Of a stretch of 64,000 bases of DNA, positions 40,613-49,704 are shown one piece after another. The notes under the pieces are model-generated. The model was not told where the DNA came from. It saw only the letters and a list, made by a program, of their open reading frames with translations, and searched no databases. Source of the stretch: Chryseobacterium sp. FH1. Its GTDB lineage: Bacteria; Bacteroidota; Bacteroidia; Flavobacteriales; Weeksellaceae. The position numbers were made by a program, and so were the translations under genes. Within the stretch, counting starts at the first letter, position 1; each line of letters starts with the position of its first letter. Location of the stretch: positions 806,001 through 870,000 of the forward strand of contig NZ_JPLZ01000006.1 of NCBI RefSeq assembly GCF_000735135.1. Reading direction: 5' to 3'.

Positions 40613-43534
40613 ATGAAAAAATTAACAACAAGCGTGTTGGCTGTAGTTCTTTCGTCCTCTTTTGCAATGGTTTCTGCGCAAACGGTACAAGACACAGCTA
40701 AGACACAAGATATCGAGGGCGTTGTAGTGACGGCTTTGGGTATCAAGAGAGAAAAAAAATCTTTAGGATATGCTACTCAGCAAGTTTCCGGAGAAACCCT
40801 TTCTGACGCAGGACAAACAAATGCTTTAAGTGCTTTGTCTGGAAATGTTGCAGGAGTTCAAGTTACTGCTCCATCTTCAATGGGAGGTTCTACTAGAATC
40901 ACAATGAGGGGGATTAGCTCTGTAACTGGTGAAAACAGACCTTTGATTATTGTTGATGGTGTTCCTTTGGATAACTCCAATGTCAATAGTGTTGACACAC
41001 AAAGAGGAGCGGGAGGTAGAGATTACGGTGATGCTACATTTGATATCAATCCAGATGATATCGAAAGTGTAACTGTTCTTAAGGGTGGTCCTGCTGCTGC
41101 GCTTTATGGTTTTAGAGCTGGTAATGGTGCCATTATCTACACGACTAAATCTGCAAAAAGAGGTAGGACTGAAGTCCAGTTAAATACTGGGGTTACTTTT
41201 GAAAGTATCAATATCAGACCAAAATTACAGAATCAATATGGTGGAGGTAGTGAAGCTACTCTTCAACAAGTTGAAATTAATGGAGTAACTTATAACGTTC
41301 CAGATTATAGTTATGATGAGTCTTGGGGTCCAAAATATGATCCTAATTTGATGCATTTACCTTGGAATGCTTTTGATCCGGAATTTGCTGGTGATTATTT
41401 AAAAGAAATGCCTTGGGTCGCACCTAAGCATGATGTAGATTCTTTCTTCAACACGGGGGTAACTTACACAAATAACTTCTCAGTTTCCAAATCTTTTGAA
41501 AATACTAATGTAAGATTATCTTATACAAATACTAACATTAGTGGTATTGTTCCAAATAGTAAAATTAATAAGGACAACCTTAATATTAACGTTAATACAG
41601 CTCTCTCTGATAAATTAAAAGCTGAAGCGAACATTAACTATGTTCGTACTGCAGGTTTCAACAGACCAGAACAAGGTTATGGTGATAACTCTATTGCACA
41701 AAAGATGTATCAATGGGGTCAAAGACAACTTGACTATTCTAAGTTAAAAGATTACAAACTTTCTACTGGAGAACAGAGAACGTGGAATAGAACTGCTTAT
41801 GATGATGCTACGCCTTTGTATTCTGATAACCCATATTGGACTATCTATGAGAATACATCTGCAGATCAAAGAAACAGATTCTTCGGTAGCGCAGGTTTAA
41901 CATATAATTTCAGCAAAAAATTGTTCGCTACAGGTAAAGTTTATGGAGATACTTATTCTCAAACAATTACTTCACAGGTTGCAATCGGTTCTGCTGCGCT
42001 TTCAGAATTTAATATTCAGAAAAGAAACAGATCTGAGTTCAATTATGAAGCTAAATTACATTACAATGATAATTTTGGTGATTTAAGCTTAAACTCTTTT
42101 GCTGGATTTAACATCATGGACAATAAAGTGGATGTCCTAAATGGTAATTCTAATGGAGGACTTGTAATCCCGAATTTGTATAACCTAGCAAACAGCAGAG
42201 ATAATGCTACTTCTACAAATAGTGCTAGTCACTGGTCAACTAGAAGTTTATTTGCATCCGTTTCATTAGGATATAAAGATTTCTTATATGTTGAAGCTAC
42301 TGCAAGAAATGATTGGTTTTCCATGTTGAATGATGATCAGTTCTATCCATCTGTAACCGGTAGTTTTGTTTTCTCCAGCTTATTAAAACAAGATTGGCTT
42401 AGCTTTGGTAAATTGAGAGCAGGGTGGTCTAGCGTTGCAGGAGGAGGAAATCCTTATATTAGAGGAACTTATACTGTGATTAATAATCCTTTCCAAGGGG
42501 ATCCAAGTTATTCAATGCCAAACACATTTGGTAATCCATTGATTCAACCTGAGCTTAAGAAAACTAAAGAGATTGGTTTAGAAGCAAGTTTCTTTAGAAA
42601 TAGAGTTGGTTTTGATGTAACTTACTATGACGTTGAATCTACTGATCTAATTATACCATTACCAATCGATCCTGCTTCAGGATATGGATTTAAAACTGTA
42701 AATGCAGGTTTAATGACTAATAAAGGATTAGAAGCGATGGTGAATATTACACCAATTAAAACAAGTGATTTCTCTTGGGATATGACTTGGAACTTTGCTC
42801 AAAATAGAAACAAACTTGTTGAATTAGCTGAAGGTTTAGATACTTACGTATTGACCAATGCACCTTTTAGAGCTCAACTTGCTGCACAAGTAGGATATTC
42901 TTATGGTGTTATATTAGGAACTGATTTCGTTTATGATGATAATGGAAATAAAGTTGTTGGTTCAAACGGTCAATATTTAGCGTCAGCAATTAAACCTTTA
43001 GGTTCGATCTTGCCAGATTACAATATGGGTCTAAGAAATACCTTCAAATATAAAAATCTTAGTTTGTCATTCTTATTTGACATGCAACAAGGTGGAAGTT
43101 ATTTCTCAACATCTCACATGTGGGGCATGTACTCCGGAATGCTTGAGGAGTCTGCACTAGGAGGAAATAGAGAAGCCGGTGTTATACTTCAAGGTGTGAA
43201 ACAAGATGGAAGCATTAATGATATTTTGTTAGATGCGCCAACTTGGGGTGGTACATATTATAGTACTGTAGATGCGCAAAACGTATTCGATGCTAGTTAT
43301 ATCAAATTAAGAGATATCACAATTGGATATGATTTACCTAAATCTATTATTGGTAACGCTTTCCAAGGGATTAGAGTTTCAGCATTTGCTAGAAATCTAT
43401 TTGTTTGGAATCTAGATTTCAAAGGAATTGATCCAGAAAACGTTTCTTACGGGTCAGGTAATTTCCAAGGTTTGGAAGGAGGTTCTTTACCTTCAACCAG
43501 AACTTACGGATTTAATGTAAACTTTAAATTTTAA
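40613..43534 (+). CDS. SusC/RagA family TonB-linked outer-membrane transporter
   Basis: A 973-residue outer-membrane beta-barrel transporter. The signal peptide is residues 1-22 (ends SAQT). The usual N-terminal carboxypeptidase-like domain is absent. After a TonB-box-like segment (EGVVVTALGIKREKKSLGY) the plug begins directly (LSALSGNVAGVQVT...RITMRGISSVTGENRPLIIVDGVPLDN...SVTVLKGGPAAALYGFRAGNGAIIYTTK). The barrel ends in an aromatic strand with C-terminal phenylalanine (TYGFNVNFKF). It works with the SusD-like lipoprotein starting 5 bases later. No glycoside hydrolase, peptidase or regulator gene is adjacent, so the substrate, glycan or peptide, cannot be inferred. Confidence 0.96.
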   Translation: MKKLTTSVLAVVLSSSFAMVSAQTVQDTAKTQDIEGVVVTALGIKREKKSLGYATQQVSGETLSDAGQTNALSALSGNVAGVQVTAPSSMGGSTRITMRGISSVTGENRPLIIVDGVPLDNSNVNSVDTQRGAGGRDYGDATFDINPDDIESVTVLKGGPAAALYGFRAGNGAIIYTTKSAKRGRTEVQLNTGVTFESINIRPKLQNQYGGGSEATLQQVEINGVTYNVPDYSYDESWGPKYDPNLMHLPWNAFDPEFAGDYLKEMPWVAPKHDVDSFFNTGVTYTNNFSVSKSFENTNVRLSYTNTNISGIVPNSKINKDNLNINVNTALSDKLKAEANINYVRTAGFNRPEQGYGDNSIAQKMYQWGQRQLDYSKLKDYKLSTGEQRTWNRTAYDDATPLYSDNPYWTIYENTSADQRNRFFGSAGLTYNFSKKLFATGKVYGDTYSQTITSQVAIGSAALSEFNIQKRNRSEFNYEAKLHYNDNFGDLSLNSFAGFNIMDNKVDVLNGNSNGGLVIPNLYNLANSRDNATSTNSASHWSTRSLFASVSLGYKDFLYVEATARNDWFSMLNDDQFYPSVTGSFVFSSLLKQDWLSFGKLRAGWSSVAGGGNPYIRGTYTVINNPFQGDPSYSMPNTFGNPLIQPELKKTKEIGLEASFFRNRVGFDVTYYDVESTDLIIPLPIDPASGYGFKTVNAGLMTNKGLEAMVNITPIKTSDFSWDMTWNFAQNRNKLVELAEGLDTYVLTNAPFRAQLAAQVGYSYGVILGTDFVYDDNGNKVVGSNGQYLASAIKPLGSILPDYNMGLRNTFKYKNLSLSFLFDMQQGGSYFSTSHMWGMYSGMLEESALGGNREAGVILQGVKQDGSINDILLDAPTWGGTYYSTVDAQNVFDASYIKLRDITIGYDLPKSIIGNAFQGIRVSAFARNLFVWNLDFKGIDPENVSYGSGNFQGLEGGSLPSTRTYGFNVNFKF

Positions 43535-43539
43535 TTAAA

Positions 43540-45111
43540 ATGAAAAAAATATTTTCAATATTATCAATTGTAGCCTTATCACTAACGGTTACAAGTTGTG
43601 CAGATACATTTGAAGAAATCGATACTAATCCAAACTCTACCGAAAATCCACTTCCTACAGGCCTTTTTAATAGTGCTAACAAAGAGTACATGGATTATAC
43701 AAGAGATGGATGGGTGTCTGCAAGAATGATTTTACCTTGGGTTCAATATTCGGCTCAAAGAATTTATACTGAAGAAGATAGATATCAATACAGATTAAGT
43801 ACTGATGTTCAACTTTGGACAAGATCATATTATGTAGCGACGGATTACAAAAAGATAATAGATCTTAATACAGATCCAGAAACAAGAGATCAGATGAAAG
43901 TTTACGGATCTAATGAAAATCAGATTGCGGCAGCAAGAATTATGTTGTCTTACGTATTCTTAAATATGGTAGACTCATTTGGTGATGTTCCATATTGGTC
44001 TTATGGTAATAAAGATGCTGATTTTCAAGCGCTTAATGTTGATGATCAAGTTCAGCCAAAATTTGCGTCTCAGATGAAGATTTATACCGACATCTTGAAA
44101 GAGCTTAAAGAGTCTGCTGAAATGATTACAGGGAGTCCTACTAGTAGAGTTTTTTCTGAAGGAGATCAAATTTTTGGAAGTACTGCTAAACTTAAAAAAT
44201 TCGCAAATTCATTAAGACTTAGAGTTGCTACAAGAGTAAAAGGAGTTGTTCCTGGAGCGGAAGCACATATTACAAATGCAATTGCTTCTGGAGTTATGAC
44301 TTCGAATGATGATACGGTTGGGATAACTTACGGTAATACAAACTTAACTGCTTCACCTTTTTGGTTAACTTATGTATCTAGATCAGATTTCTCTATTTCT
44401 AAAACATTTGTAGAATTGTTGAAAGGTCAAAGAGGTAATTTTGGTGAAGATCCAAGAATTTTCAAATATGCTGCTCCAACATCTGTGAAAGTAGGTAATA
44501 TTAGAAATCAAACAATGACTGAAGCTACTGATGTGGATGAGATTGTTGGTATGCCTTACGGTGTAACTAGTCAAATGTCAACTACACAAGCTCCTACGGC
44601 TAGTTTCTTTGGAAAAGATGTTCTTAAGTTAGATTATACAGAAATATTTATGGAATATGCTGAAGTAGAATTCTTATTAGCTGAAGCTAATGGATGGTCT
44701 CAAAGCCACTATGAAAATGGTGTGAGAGCTTCTATGGAAAGATGGGGGATAGATTCTGCTAAGATAGATTCTTTTGTAGCTTCATTGCCAGCAGCTTCTC
44801 CTGCAACTGTAGGCGGTCAAAAATATGTAGCTTTGTTTATGCAACCTCACGAAGCTTGGGCGGAGTATAGAAGGACAGGATACCCTAACACATTGTTATT
44901 GCCTGGTCAAACTGGTGAGTTAAATGTACCAACAGCAAGTGGTCAAACTACTTATGTATTTACACCTTTAATCGCTGGATTGACAGATGTTCCTAAAAGA
45001 ATTTTCTATCCGACGACTGTTCAGAACTTGAATGGTGTTAACTACCAAGCAGCTGTTCAATCAATTGGAGGAGATAAAATGGACACTCCATTAATCTGGG
45101 ACAAAAACTAA
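43540..45111 (+). CDS. SusD/RagB-like outer-membrane lipoprotein
   Basis: A 523-residue substrate-binding lipoprotein of the SusD_2 type. The lipobox is LTVTSC near residue 20, followed by ADTFEEIDTNPN. The family region around DQMKVYGSNENQIAAARIMLSYVFLNMVDSFGDVPYW is diagnostic. The C-terminal LFMQPHEAWAEYRRTGYPNTLL block is typical of SusD-like proteins. It pairs with the SusC-like barrel 5 bases upstream, covering its extracellular mouth. A strong terminator follows at 45137-45161. Confidence 0.95.
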   Translation: MKKIFSILSIVALSLTVTSCADTFEEIDTNPNSTENPLPTGLFNSANKEYMDYTRDGWVSARMILPWVQYSAQRIYTEEDRYQYRLSTDVQLWTRSYYVATDYKKIIDLNTDPETRDQMKVYGSNENQIAAARIMLSYVFLNMVDSFGDVPYWSYGNKDADFQALNVDDQVQPKFASQMKIYTDILKELKESAEMITGSPTSRVFSEGDQIFGSTAKLKKFANSLRLRVATRVKGVVPGAEAHITNAIASGVMTSNDDTVGITYGNTNLTASPFWLTYVSRSDFSISKTFVELLKGQRGNFGEDPRIFKYAAPTSVKVGNIRNQTMTEATDVDEIVGMPYGVTSQMSTTQAPTASFFGKDVLKLDYTEIFMEYAEVEFLLAEANGWSQSHYENGVRASMERWGIDSAKIDSFVASLPAASPATVGGQKYVALFMQPHEAWAEYRRTGYPNTLLLPGQTGELNVPTASGQTTYVFTPLIAGLTDVPKRIFYPTTVQNLNGVNYQAAVQSIGGDKMDTPLIWDKN

Positions 45112-45136
45112 GAATAAGTTTTCACTCCAAATATTA

Positions 45137-45161
45137 AAACCCGCATCTTGCGGGTTTTTTT
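45137..45161 (+). terminator. Terminator of the SusC/SusD pair
   Basis: AAACCCGCA-TCT-TGCGGGTTT followed by T residues. Confidence 0.9.
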
Positions 45162-45182
45162 ATACAAAAAATTCACATAAAA

Positions 45183-45210
45183 AAAACCTGAGAAAATTTT
45201 CTCAGGTTTT
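45183..45210 (-). terminator. Terminator of ffh
   Basis: AAAACCTGAGAAAA paired with TTTTCTCAGGTTTT, with T-rich sequence on the minus strand. Confidence 0.85.
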
Positions 45211-45233
45211 ATATTTACATACGATGAAGTAAT

Positions 45234-46598
45234 CTACTTCCCAAACAATCCGCCGCCCATTCCCGGCATATTCGGCATTTTGCTCATCATTTGCATCATT
45301 TGTTTACCTTGTGGGCCTTGCATCATCTTCATCATTTTTCCCATTTGATCAAATTGTTTCATCAAGGCATTTACATCTTCCAATTTTCTACCAGCACCTT
45401 TAGCAATTCTCTGTTTTCTTGAAACATTAATGATAGAAGGTCTTCTTCTCTCATCTGGCGTCATAGAGTGGATGATCGCTTCGATGTGCTTGAACGCATC
45501 ATCATTGATGTCCACATCTTTGATCGCTTTCCCGACACCTGGGATCATTCCCATCAGGTCCTTCATATTACCCATCTTCTTGATCTGATTGATCTGCTTC
45601 AAGAAATCATCGAAACCAAATTCATTCTTGGCGATCTTCTTATGAAGTTTTTTCGCCTCTTCTTCATCAAATTGCTCTTGAGCTCTTTCCACCAAGGAAA
45701 CAACATCTCCCATTCCCAGGATTCTGTCCGCCATTCTTTCCGGATAGAAAAGATCCAAGGCTTCCATTTTTTCTCCAGTCGAGATGAATTTGATTGGCTT
45801 CTCTACAACAGAACGGATTGTCAAAGCGGCTCCACCTCGGGTATCACCATCCAATTTCGTAAGGACAACACCATCAAAGTTTAGTGTATCGTTAAACGAT
45901 TTCGCCGTATTCACAGCATCCTGACCTGTCATAGAATCTACAACAAACAAAGTCTCATTCGGCTGGATCGTGCTATGAACAGACTTGATCTCGATCATCA
46001 TCTGCTCGTCAATTGCCAAACGTCCCGCTGTATCCACGATCACCGTATCAAAACCATTCGATTTTGCATAGTTGATGGCGTTGGATGCGATAGAAGTTGG
46101 ATTTTTATTTTCAAGTTCTGTGTAAACTTCAACATTGATCTGTCCACCAAGAACTTTCAACTGATCGATTGCCGCAGGTCTGTAGACATCACAAGCTACC
46201 AAAAGTGGCTTCTTGCTACGTTTTTGTTTCAGGTAATTGGCCAACTTTCCGGAGAAAGTAGTTTTACCAGAACCTTGAAGTCCAGCAATCAAAATAACGC
46301 TTGGTTTCCCCGAAAGATTGATGCCTTCCTGGCTTCCACCCATCAATTCCACCAACTCATCGTGAACGATCTTCGTCATCAATTGTCCTGGCGTAAGAGA
46401 CGTCAGAACGTTTTGTCCTAGCGCCTTATCTTGCACGCGTTTCGTCAGATCCTTTGCAACTTTGTAGTTCACATCGGCATCTACGAGTGCACGTCGGATT
46501 TCTTTTACAGTTTCTGCAACGTTGATCTCAGAGATCTTTCCGCGACCGGAAATATTATGAAGCGCCTTATCTAGCTTATCTTGTAAACTGTTGAACAT
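45234..46598 (-). CDS. ffh: Signal recognition particle protein Ffh
   Basis: A 454-residue SRP GTPase that targets signal-anchor proteins to the membrane. An N domain is followed by the G domain with G1 LQGSGKTTFSGKLA, the VDTAGRLAID motif, and TKLDGDTRGGAAL. The methionine-rich M domain ends KMMKMMQGPQGKQMMQMM and MPGMGGGLFGK. I start it at ATG 46598 (MFNSLQDKLD), the usual Ffh start. The frame continues upstream to 46661, but that stretch contains a minus-strand -7 box at 46624-46631 and encodes nothing family-like. Confidence 0.97.
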   Translation of the reverse strand: MFNSLQDKLDKALHNISGRGKISEINVAETVKEIRRALVDADVNYKVAKDLTKRVQDKALGQNVLTSLTPGQLMTKIVHDELVELMGGSQEGINLSGKPSVILIAGLQGSGKTTFSGKLANYLKQKRSKKPLLVACDVYRPAAIDQLKVLGGQINVEVYTELENKNPTSIASNAINYAKSNGFDTVIVDTAGRLAIDEQMMIEIKSVHSTIQPNETLFVVDSMTGQDAVNTAKSFNDTLNFDGVVLTKLDGDTRGGAALTIRSVVEKPIKFISTGEKMEALDLFYPERMADRILGMGDVVSLVERAQEQFDEEEAKKLHKKIAKNEFGFDDFLKQINQIKKMGNMKDLMGMIPGVGKAIKDVDINDDAFKHIEAIIHSMTPDERRRPSIINVSRKQRIAKGAGRKLEDVNALMKQFDQMGKMMKMMQGPQGKQMMQMMSKMPNMPGMGGGLFGK

Positions 46599-46623
46599 AA
46601 CTTTGTGTAATATATTAAGGTTG

Positions 46624-46631
46624 CAAAAATA
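46624..46631 (-). promoter_or_regulatory. -7 box of ffh
   Basis: TATTTTTG on the minus strand, 25 bases before ATG 46598. Confidence 0.6.
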
Positions 46632-46661
46632 AGAAAATTTAAACAAAGGAAATAGACTCAT

Positions 46662-47116
46662 CCATTACTTATCGATCATCATTTAGCATTTATATTATTT
46701 GGGTAGCTTTATCCGTCTTCAGCTCTTAATCTTTTTTGCAGATGATTTCCATTTCGATAATAGAACTTGAGTCCACACAAAAAAAGGGTTTCCCTTCTCG
46801 CCGAGCTACAGATTCAGTATAAAGCAGCTCCTGTATGATGCGTAGTAAAATTTCGCGTGATATTTAATTTAAAACGGGATAAGAATTTAAAAAAAATATA
46901 AAAGGCCATAGAATGGCGACCTGTCGGTAGAAATCAACAGATCACTGTAATCTAAGTTCCAGATGAGCAAACTTTAATACATTGATTTTAAATTACGAAA
47001 TTATTATAATATTTCTTCAGAATGTTAAATCATTTCAAAGTATCATTTTACACAGAGATATCCATTAAAATATATCTTTGATTATTCTAATACCTATAAC
47101 AGGTCGCTCCTACAAC
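46662..47116. other. Gene-free 455-base region with repeat remnants
   Basis: No credible ORF or RNA gene. It holds two oppositely oriented relatives of the 36596 repeat family (46915-46945, containing GGCGACCTGTCGGTAGAAA, and 47095-47120, containing ACAGGTCGCTCCTACAA). A stretch at 46770-46840 contains a GGGTTTCCC palindrome. The rest is AT-rich. Confidence 0.6.
46915..46945 (+). repeat. Dispersed intergenic repeat copy (GGCGACCTGTCGGTAGAAA)
   Basis: It shares the GCGACNTGT...GTAGAAA core with the copies at 36596-36666 and faces the inverted copy at 47095-47120. Confidence 0.6.
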
Positions 47117-47120
47117 TTAT
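47095..47120 (-). repeat. Dispersed intergenic repeat copy, inverted
   Basis: The reverse complement contains GTAGGAGCGACCTGT, related to the AGGAGCGACATG words at 36596-36666. It reaches into the last codons of the small gene at 47117. Confidence 0.6.
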
Positions 47121-47305
47121 ATAGAGTCTTTTACTGTTTGTTCTACTGGTTCTATGTCTTCGGTTTTGTTCATTTGTTCAATCTGTTTCGGGATGAACAT
47201 CATATAACCGAAATAGCCTAAAAGGAATAATACCACAATCACAATGATTGCAATCATCGGTCCTTTGTTGGTCTCACTGTCTGGTTTTGGAATATCTGAT
47301 CGCAT
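47117..47305 (-). CDS. Small single-span membrane protein, unknown
   Basis: A 62-residue protein with a polar N-terminus (MRSDIPKPDSETNKGP), one transmembrane segment (MIAIIVIVVLFLLGYFGYMMF, residues about 17-37) and an acidic C-terminal tail (KTEDIEPVEQTVKDSI). The topology and length are protein-like and the frame is clean. It is upstream of and divergent from amtB. I do not recognise the family and assign no function. It may be a small regulatory or accessory membrane peptide. Confidence 0.65.
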   Translation of the reverse strand: MRSDIPKPDSETNKGPMIAIIVIVVLFLLGYFGYMMFIPKQIEQMNKTEDIEPVEQTVKDSI

Positions 47306-47430
47306 AGCTTGATTTTTTTAATCTATTGCAAAACTAATGCCTGAATATTATATGAATAATTTTGAATAGATTAATTTATTATCTGTAAAAATTATGAGGG
47401 TTTTGTTTTTAAAATATATGATTTTTGAAA

Positions 47431-47456
47431 TTAACCCCATATATTTGCAGGGTTAA
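47431..47456 (+). promoter_or_regulatory. amtB promoter -7 box enclosed by a perfect inverted repeat
   Basis: TATATTTG at 47440-47447 is flanked by TTAACCC (47431-47437) and GGGTTAA (47450-47456), a perfect 7-bp inverted repeat with 12 bases between. A dimeric regulator bound here would block the promoter. Start codon 17 bases downstream. Confidence 0.6.
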
Positions 47457-47473
47457 AAATTAAAATCATTAAA

Positions 47474-48817
47474 ATGAAAATCGAGAAGCGCTGGATTATT
47501 TCTTTTGTCATCATCAGTCTTATTTCAATCACAGCATTATTCTGGCCAGAGCAGACATCGCTTCCAAAGCCAGGAACATTCTTGGGCGAGGAAGATATTG
47601 TTGGCTCAGATGTCGCTTGGATCTTGGCATCTTCTGGTTTGGTTTTGTTGATGACACCCGGACTTTCATTCTTCTACGGCGGAATGGTCGGGAAAAAGAA
47701 TATGATTTCCACGATGTTGCAAAGTTTCATCGCATTGGGCGTGATCAGTATTTTGTGGGTTGTAGTTGGTTTTAGTTTGTCTTTTGGAGAATCTATAGGG
47801 ATCACAATCGATGGTCAACATTACGGATTGATAGGCAATCCCACCACATATTTGTTTTTTAATAATGTTGGCGTTTTGCCTCACAGTCAATTGGCTTCTA
47901 CGGTTCCGTTCGTTTTGTTTGCGATGTTTCAGATGAAATTTGCGGTTATCACGCCTGCTTTGATTACTGGTTCTTTTGCAGAACGTGTTCGTTTTATTTC
48001 CTATCTGCTATTTATGGTTTTGTTCAGTTTAATGATCTACACACCGCTATGCCATATGGTTTGGCATCCGGAAGGGTTGTTGAATAAATATTTCGGCGTC
48101 AAAGATTTCGCTGGTGGAACAGTTGTTCATATGAGCGCGGGATTTGCCGCTTTGGCTGGTGCGATGATGATTGGAAAAAGAAAAAAACCGCACCACGAAC
48201 CATCGAATATTCCATTTGTCATCTTAGGAACAGGAATGCTTTGGTTTGGCTGGTTTGGTTTCAACGCGGGTTCAGCTTTGGCTGCCAATGCAACAGCTGC
48301 GATGGCTTTCGGAACCACGACAGTTGCTTCTGCTACAGCGATGTTGTCTTGGATTTTCTTTGATAGGATGAATGGTCGCAAGGTTTCCGCTTTGGGCGCT
48401 TGTATCGGAGCGGTTGTTGGTCTGGTTGCGATTACACCTGCTGCCGGATTTGTGACGATTCCACACGCTATTTTCATTGGATTTATTTCTGCCATTATTT
48501 CAAATTTGATGTGCAACTGGAAACGATTGAAAAGAGTTGATGATACTCTGGATGTTTTCGCTTGCCACGGTGTTGGCGGAATTATGGGAATGATTCTGAC
48601 GGCAATTCTTGCACAAGGAGAAAACGCGAGTCTTCTACACGGCGGTTTCGAAGTGTTTGCGCATCATATGATGGCCTTGGTCTTGGTTTCCGCCTTCACA
48701 TTCTTAGGCTCATTGATTTTATATAAATTAACAGATATGATCATTCCATTGAGAGTTGCTGAGGACTCAGAGAATATTGGATTGGATTTATCTCAGCACG
48801 ATGAAAGTTTTGCATAA
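47474..48817 (+). CDS. amtB: Ammonium transporter
   Basis: A 447-residue Amt family channel for ammonium uptake in the inner membrane. An N-terminal hydrophobic segment precedes the 11-helix core. The core includes MTPGLSFFYGGMVGKKN near the start, the two pore histidines in GGTVVHMSAGFAAL and DVFACHGVGGIMG, and WFGWFGFNAGSALAAN. Length is typical. No PII (glnK) gene is adjacent, although amtB-glnK pairs are common in other bacteria. A terminator follows at 48857-48886. Confidence 0.97.
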   Translation: MKIEKRWIISFVIISLISITALFWPEQTSLPKPGTFLGEEDIVGSDVAWILASSGLVLLMTPGLSFFYGGMVGKKNMISTMLQSFIALGVISILWVVVGFSLSFGESIGITIDGQHYGLIGNPTTYLFFNNVGVLPHSQLASTVPFVLFAMFQMKFAVITPALITGSFAERVRFISYLLFMVLFSLMIYTPLCHMVWHPEGLLNKYFGVKDFAGGTVVHMSAGFAALAGAMMIGKRKKPHHEPSNIPFVILGTGMLWFGWFGFNAGSALAANATAAMAFGTTTVASATAMLSWIFFDRMNGRKVSALGACIGAVVGLVAITPAAGFVTIPHAIFIGFISAIISNLMCNWKRLKRVDDTLDVFACHGVGGIMGMILTAILAQGENASLLHGGFEVFAHHMMALVLVSAFTFLGSLILYKLTDMIIPLRVAEDSENIGLDLSQHDESFA

Positions 48818-48856
48818 TAATGCAGCGATGCATATTTGATTTTGATATGAAGAAAG

Positions 48857-48886
48857 CCTCACTAATAATGTTAGTGAGGTTTTTGT
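48857..48886 (+). terminator. Terminator of amtB
   Basis: CCTCACTAA-TAATG-TTAGTGAGG followed by a T-rich tract. Confidence 0.85.
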
Positions 48887-48934
48887 TTTATTTAGAGTAA
48901 ATGTTTTTAAATTTGTTATTATTAATAAAAACTA

Positions 48935-49588
48935 ATGAAGACCAGAACTTTAGTATTAAGTTTTATCATCTTTTTCTTTAACTGCAAATCGCAAGATTGT
49001 CCACAAGGTATCAATGTTTTACCAATGTATGGAAATGCGAAAAAATGTAAGGAACAACTCGAAAGTGACAAGGAATTTCTTGCAGAGATGGACAAAGAAT
49101 TTGATAACAGAAAAGATGCTGCAAAGAGTCTGATAAAATCTGGATGGGATTATTTTTACAAAAATGATTATAATACTTCGATGAAACGCTTCAATCAAGC
49201 TTGGTTGATAAATAAGGAGATTTATGAGATTTATTGGGGTTTTGGTAATTTGGTGGCCGTTCAGGGAAATCCTGAGAATGCTCTAAAATACTTTGATTTG
49301 GCAAAAAAATAAAATCCACAAAATTCAGATTTTTACAGTTCGACTGCGATCGCATATGCTCAAATTTATTTAAAAAACAACAATAGTGAATTACTAAGAA
49401 AGGCCATAAAAGATTTGGAAACAGGATTGAAAATTGATCCAAAAAATGCAAAACTCTATTCATTGATGTCAACTTCTTTTTTTTATTTGAATGATGTAAA
49501 AAAAGCAAAAGAATTTTTCAAGAAAGCAGACGAAATTGATGGTTCTGCTATAAATGAAGAATACAGAAAAATTATCAGTTCCAAATAA
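48935..49588 (+). pseudogene. TPR-repeat lipoprotein-like gene interrupted by an in-frame TAA
   Basis: Codons 1-125 encode a signal sequence with a possible lipoprotein cysteine (FFFNCKSQ) and tetratricopeptide-like helices (SLIKSGWDYFYKNDYNTSMKRFNQAWLINKEIYEIYWGFGNLVAVQGNPENALKYFDLAKK is spread over 49120-49309). A TAA stands at 49310-49312. The same frame then continues open for 91 more codons to TAA 49586-49588. That part is clearly TPR-like as well (AIAYAQIYLKNNN..., LETGLKIDPKNAKLYSLMS, FYLNDVKKAKEFFKKADEID). The stop sits exactly between two TPR repeats, after AKK and before NPQNSDFY. This is best read as one gene of about 217 codons with a single nonsense change. Confidence 0.8.
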
Positions 49589-49704
49589 TAGATTAATTCT
49601 TGTCGGAAGCGAAAATATTTCTAATAATTCCCAAACTTTCTCCCCAAAGCACAACCAAAATCCGCCGAAAAATCTTTAAATTCGTGTCTTAAATTTTTTA
49701 TGAG

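Noticed and set aside
46599-46661. N-terminal extension of ffh by 21 residues
   Set aside because: It contains a minus-strand -7 promoter box, and the family start MFNSLQDKLD is internal.
49296-49330. Frameshift at the A7 run in the TPR gene
   Set aside because: The downstream TPR-like codons are in the same frame as the upstream ones, so a substitution to TAA explains the break without any shift.
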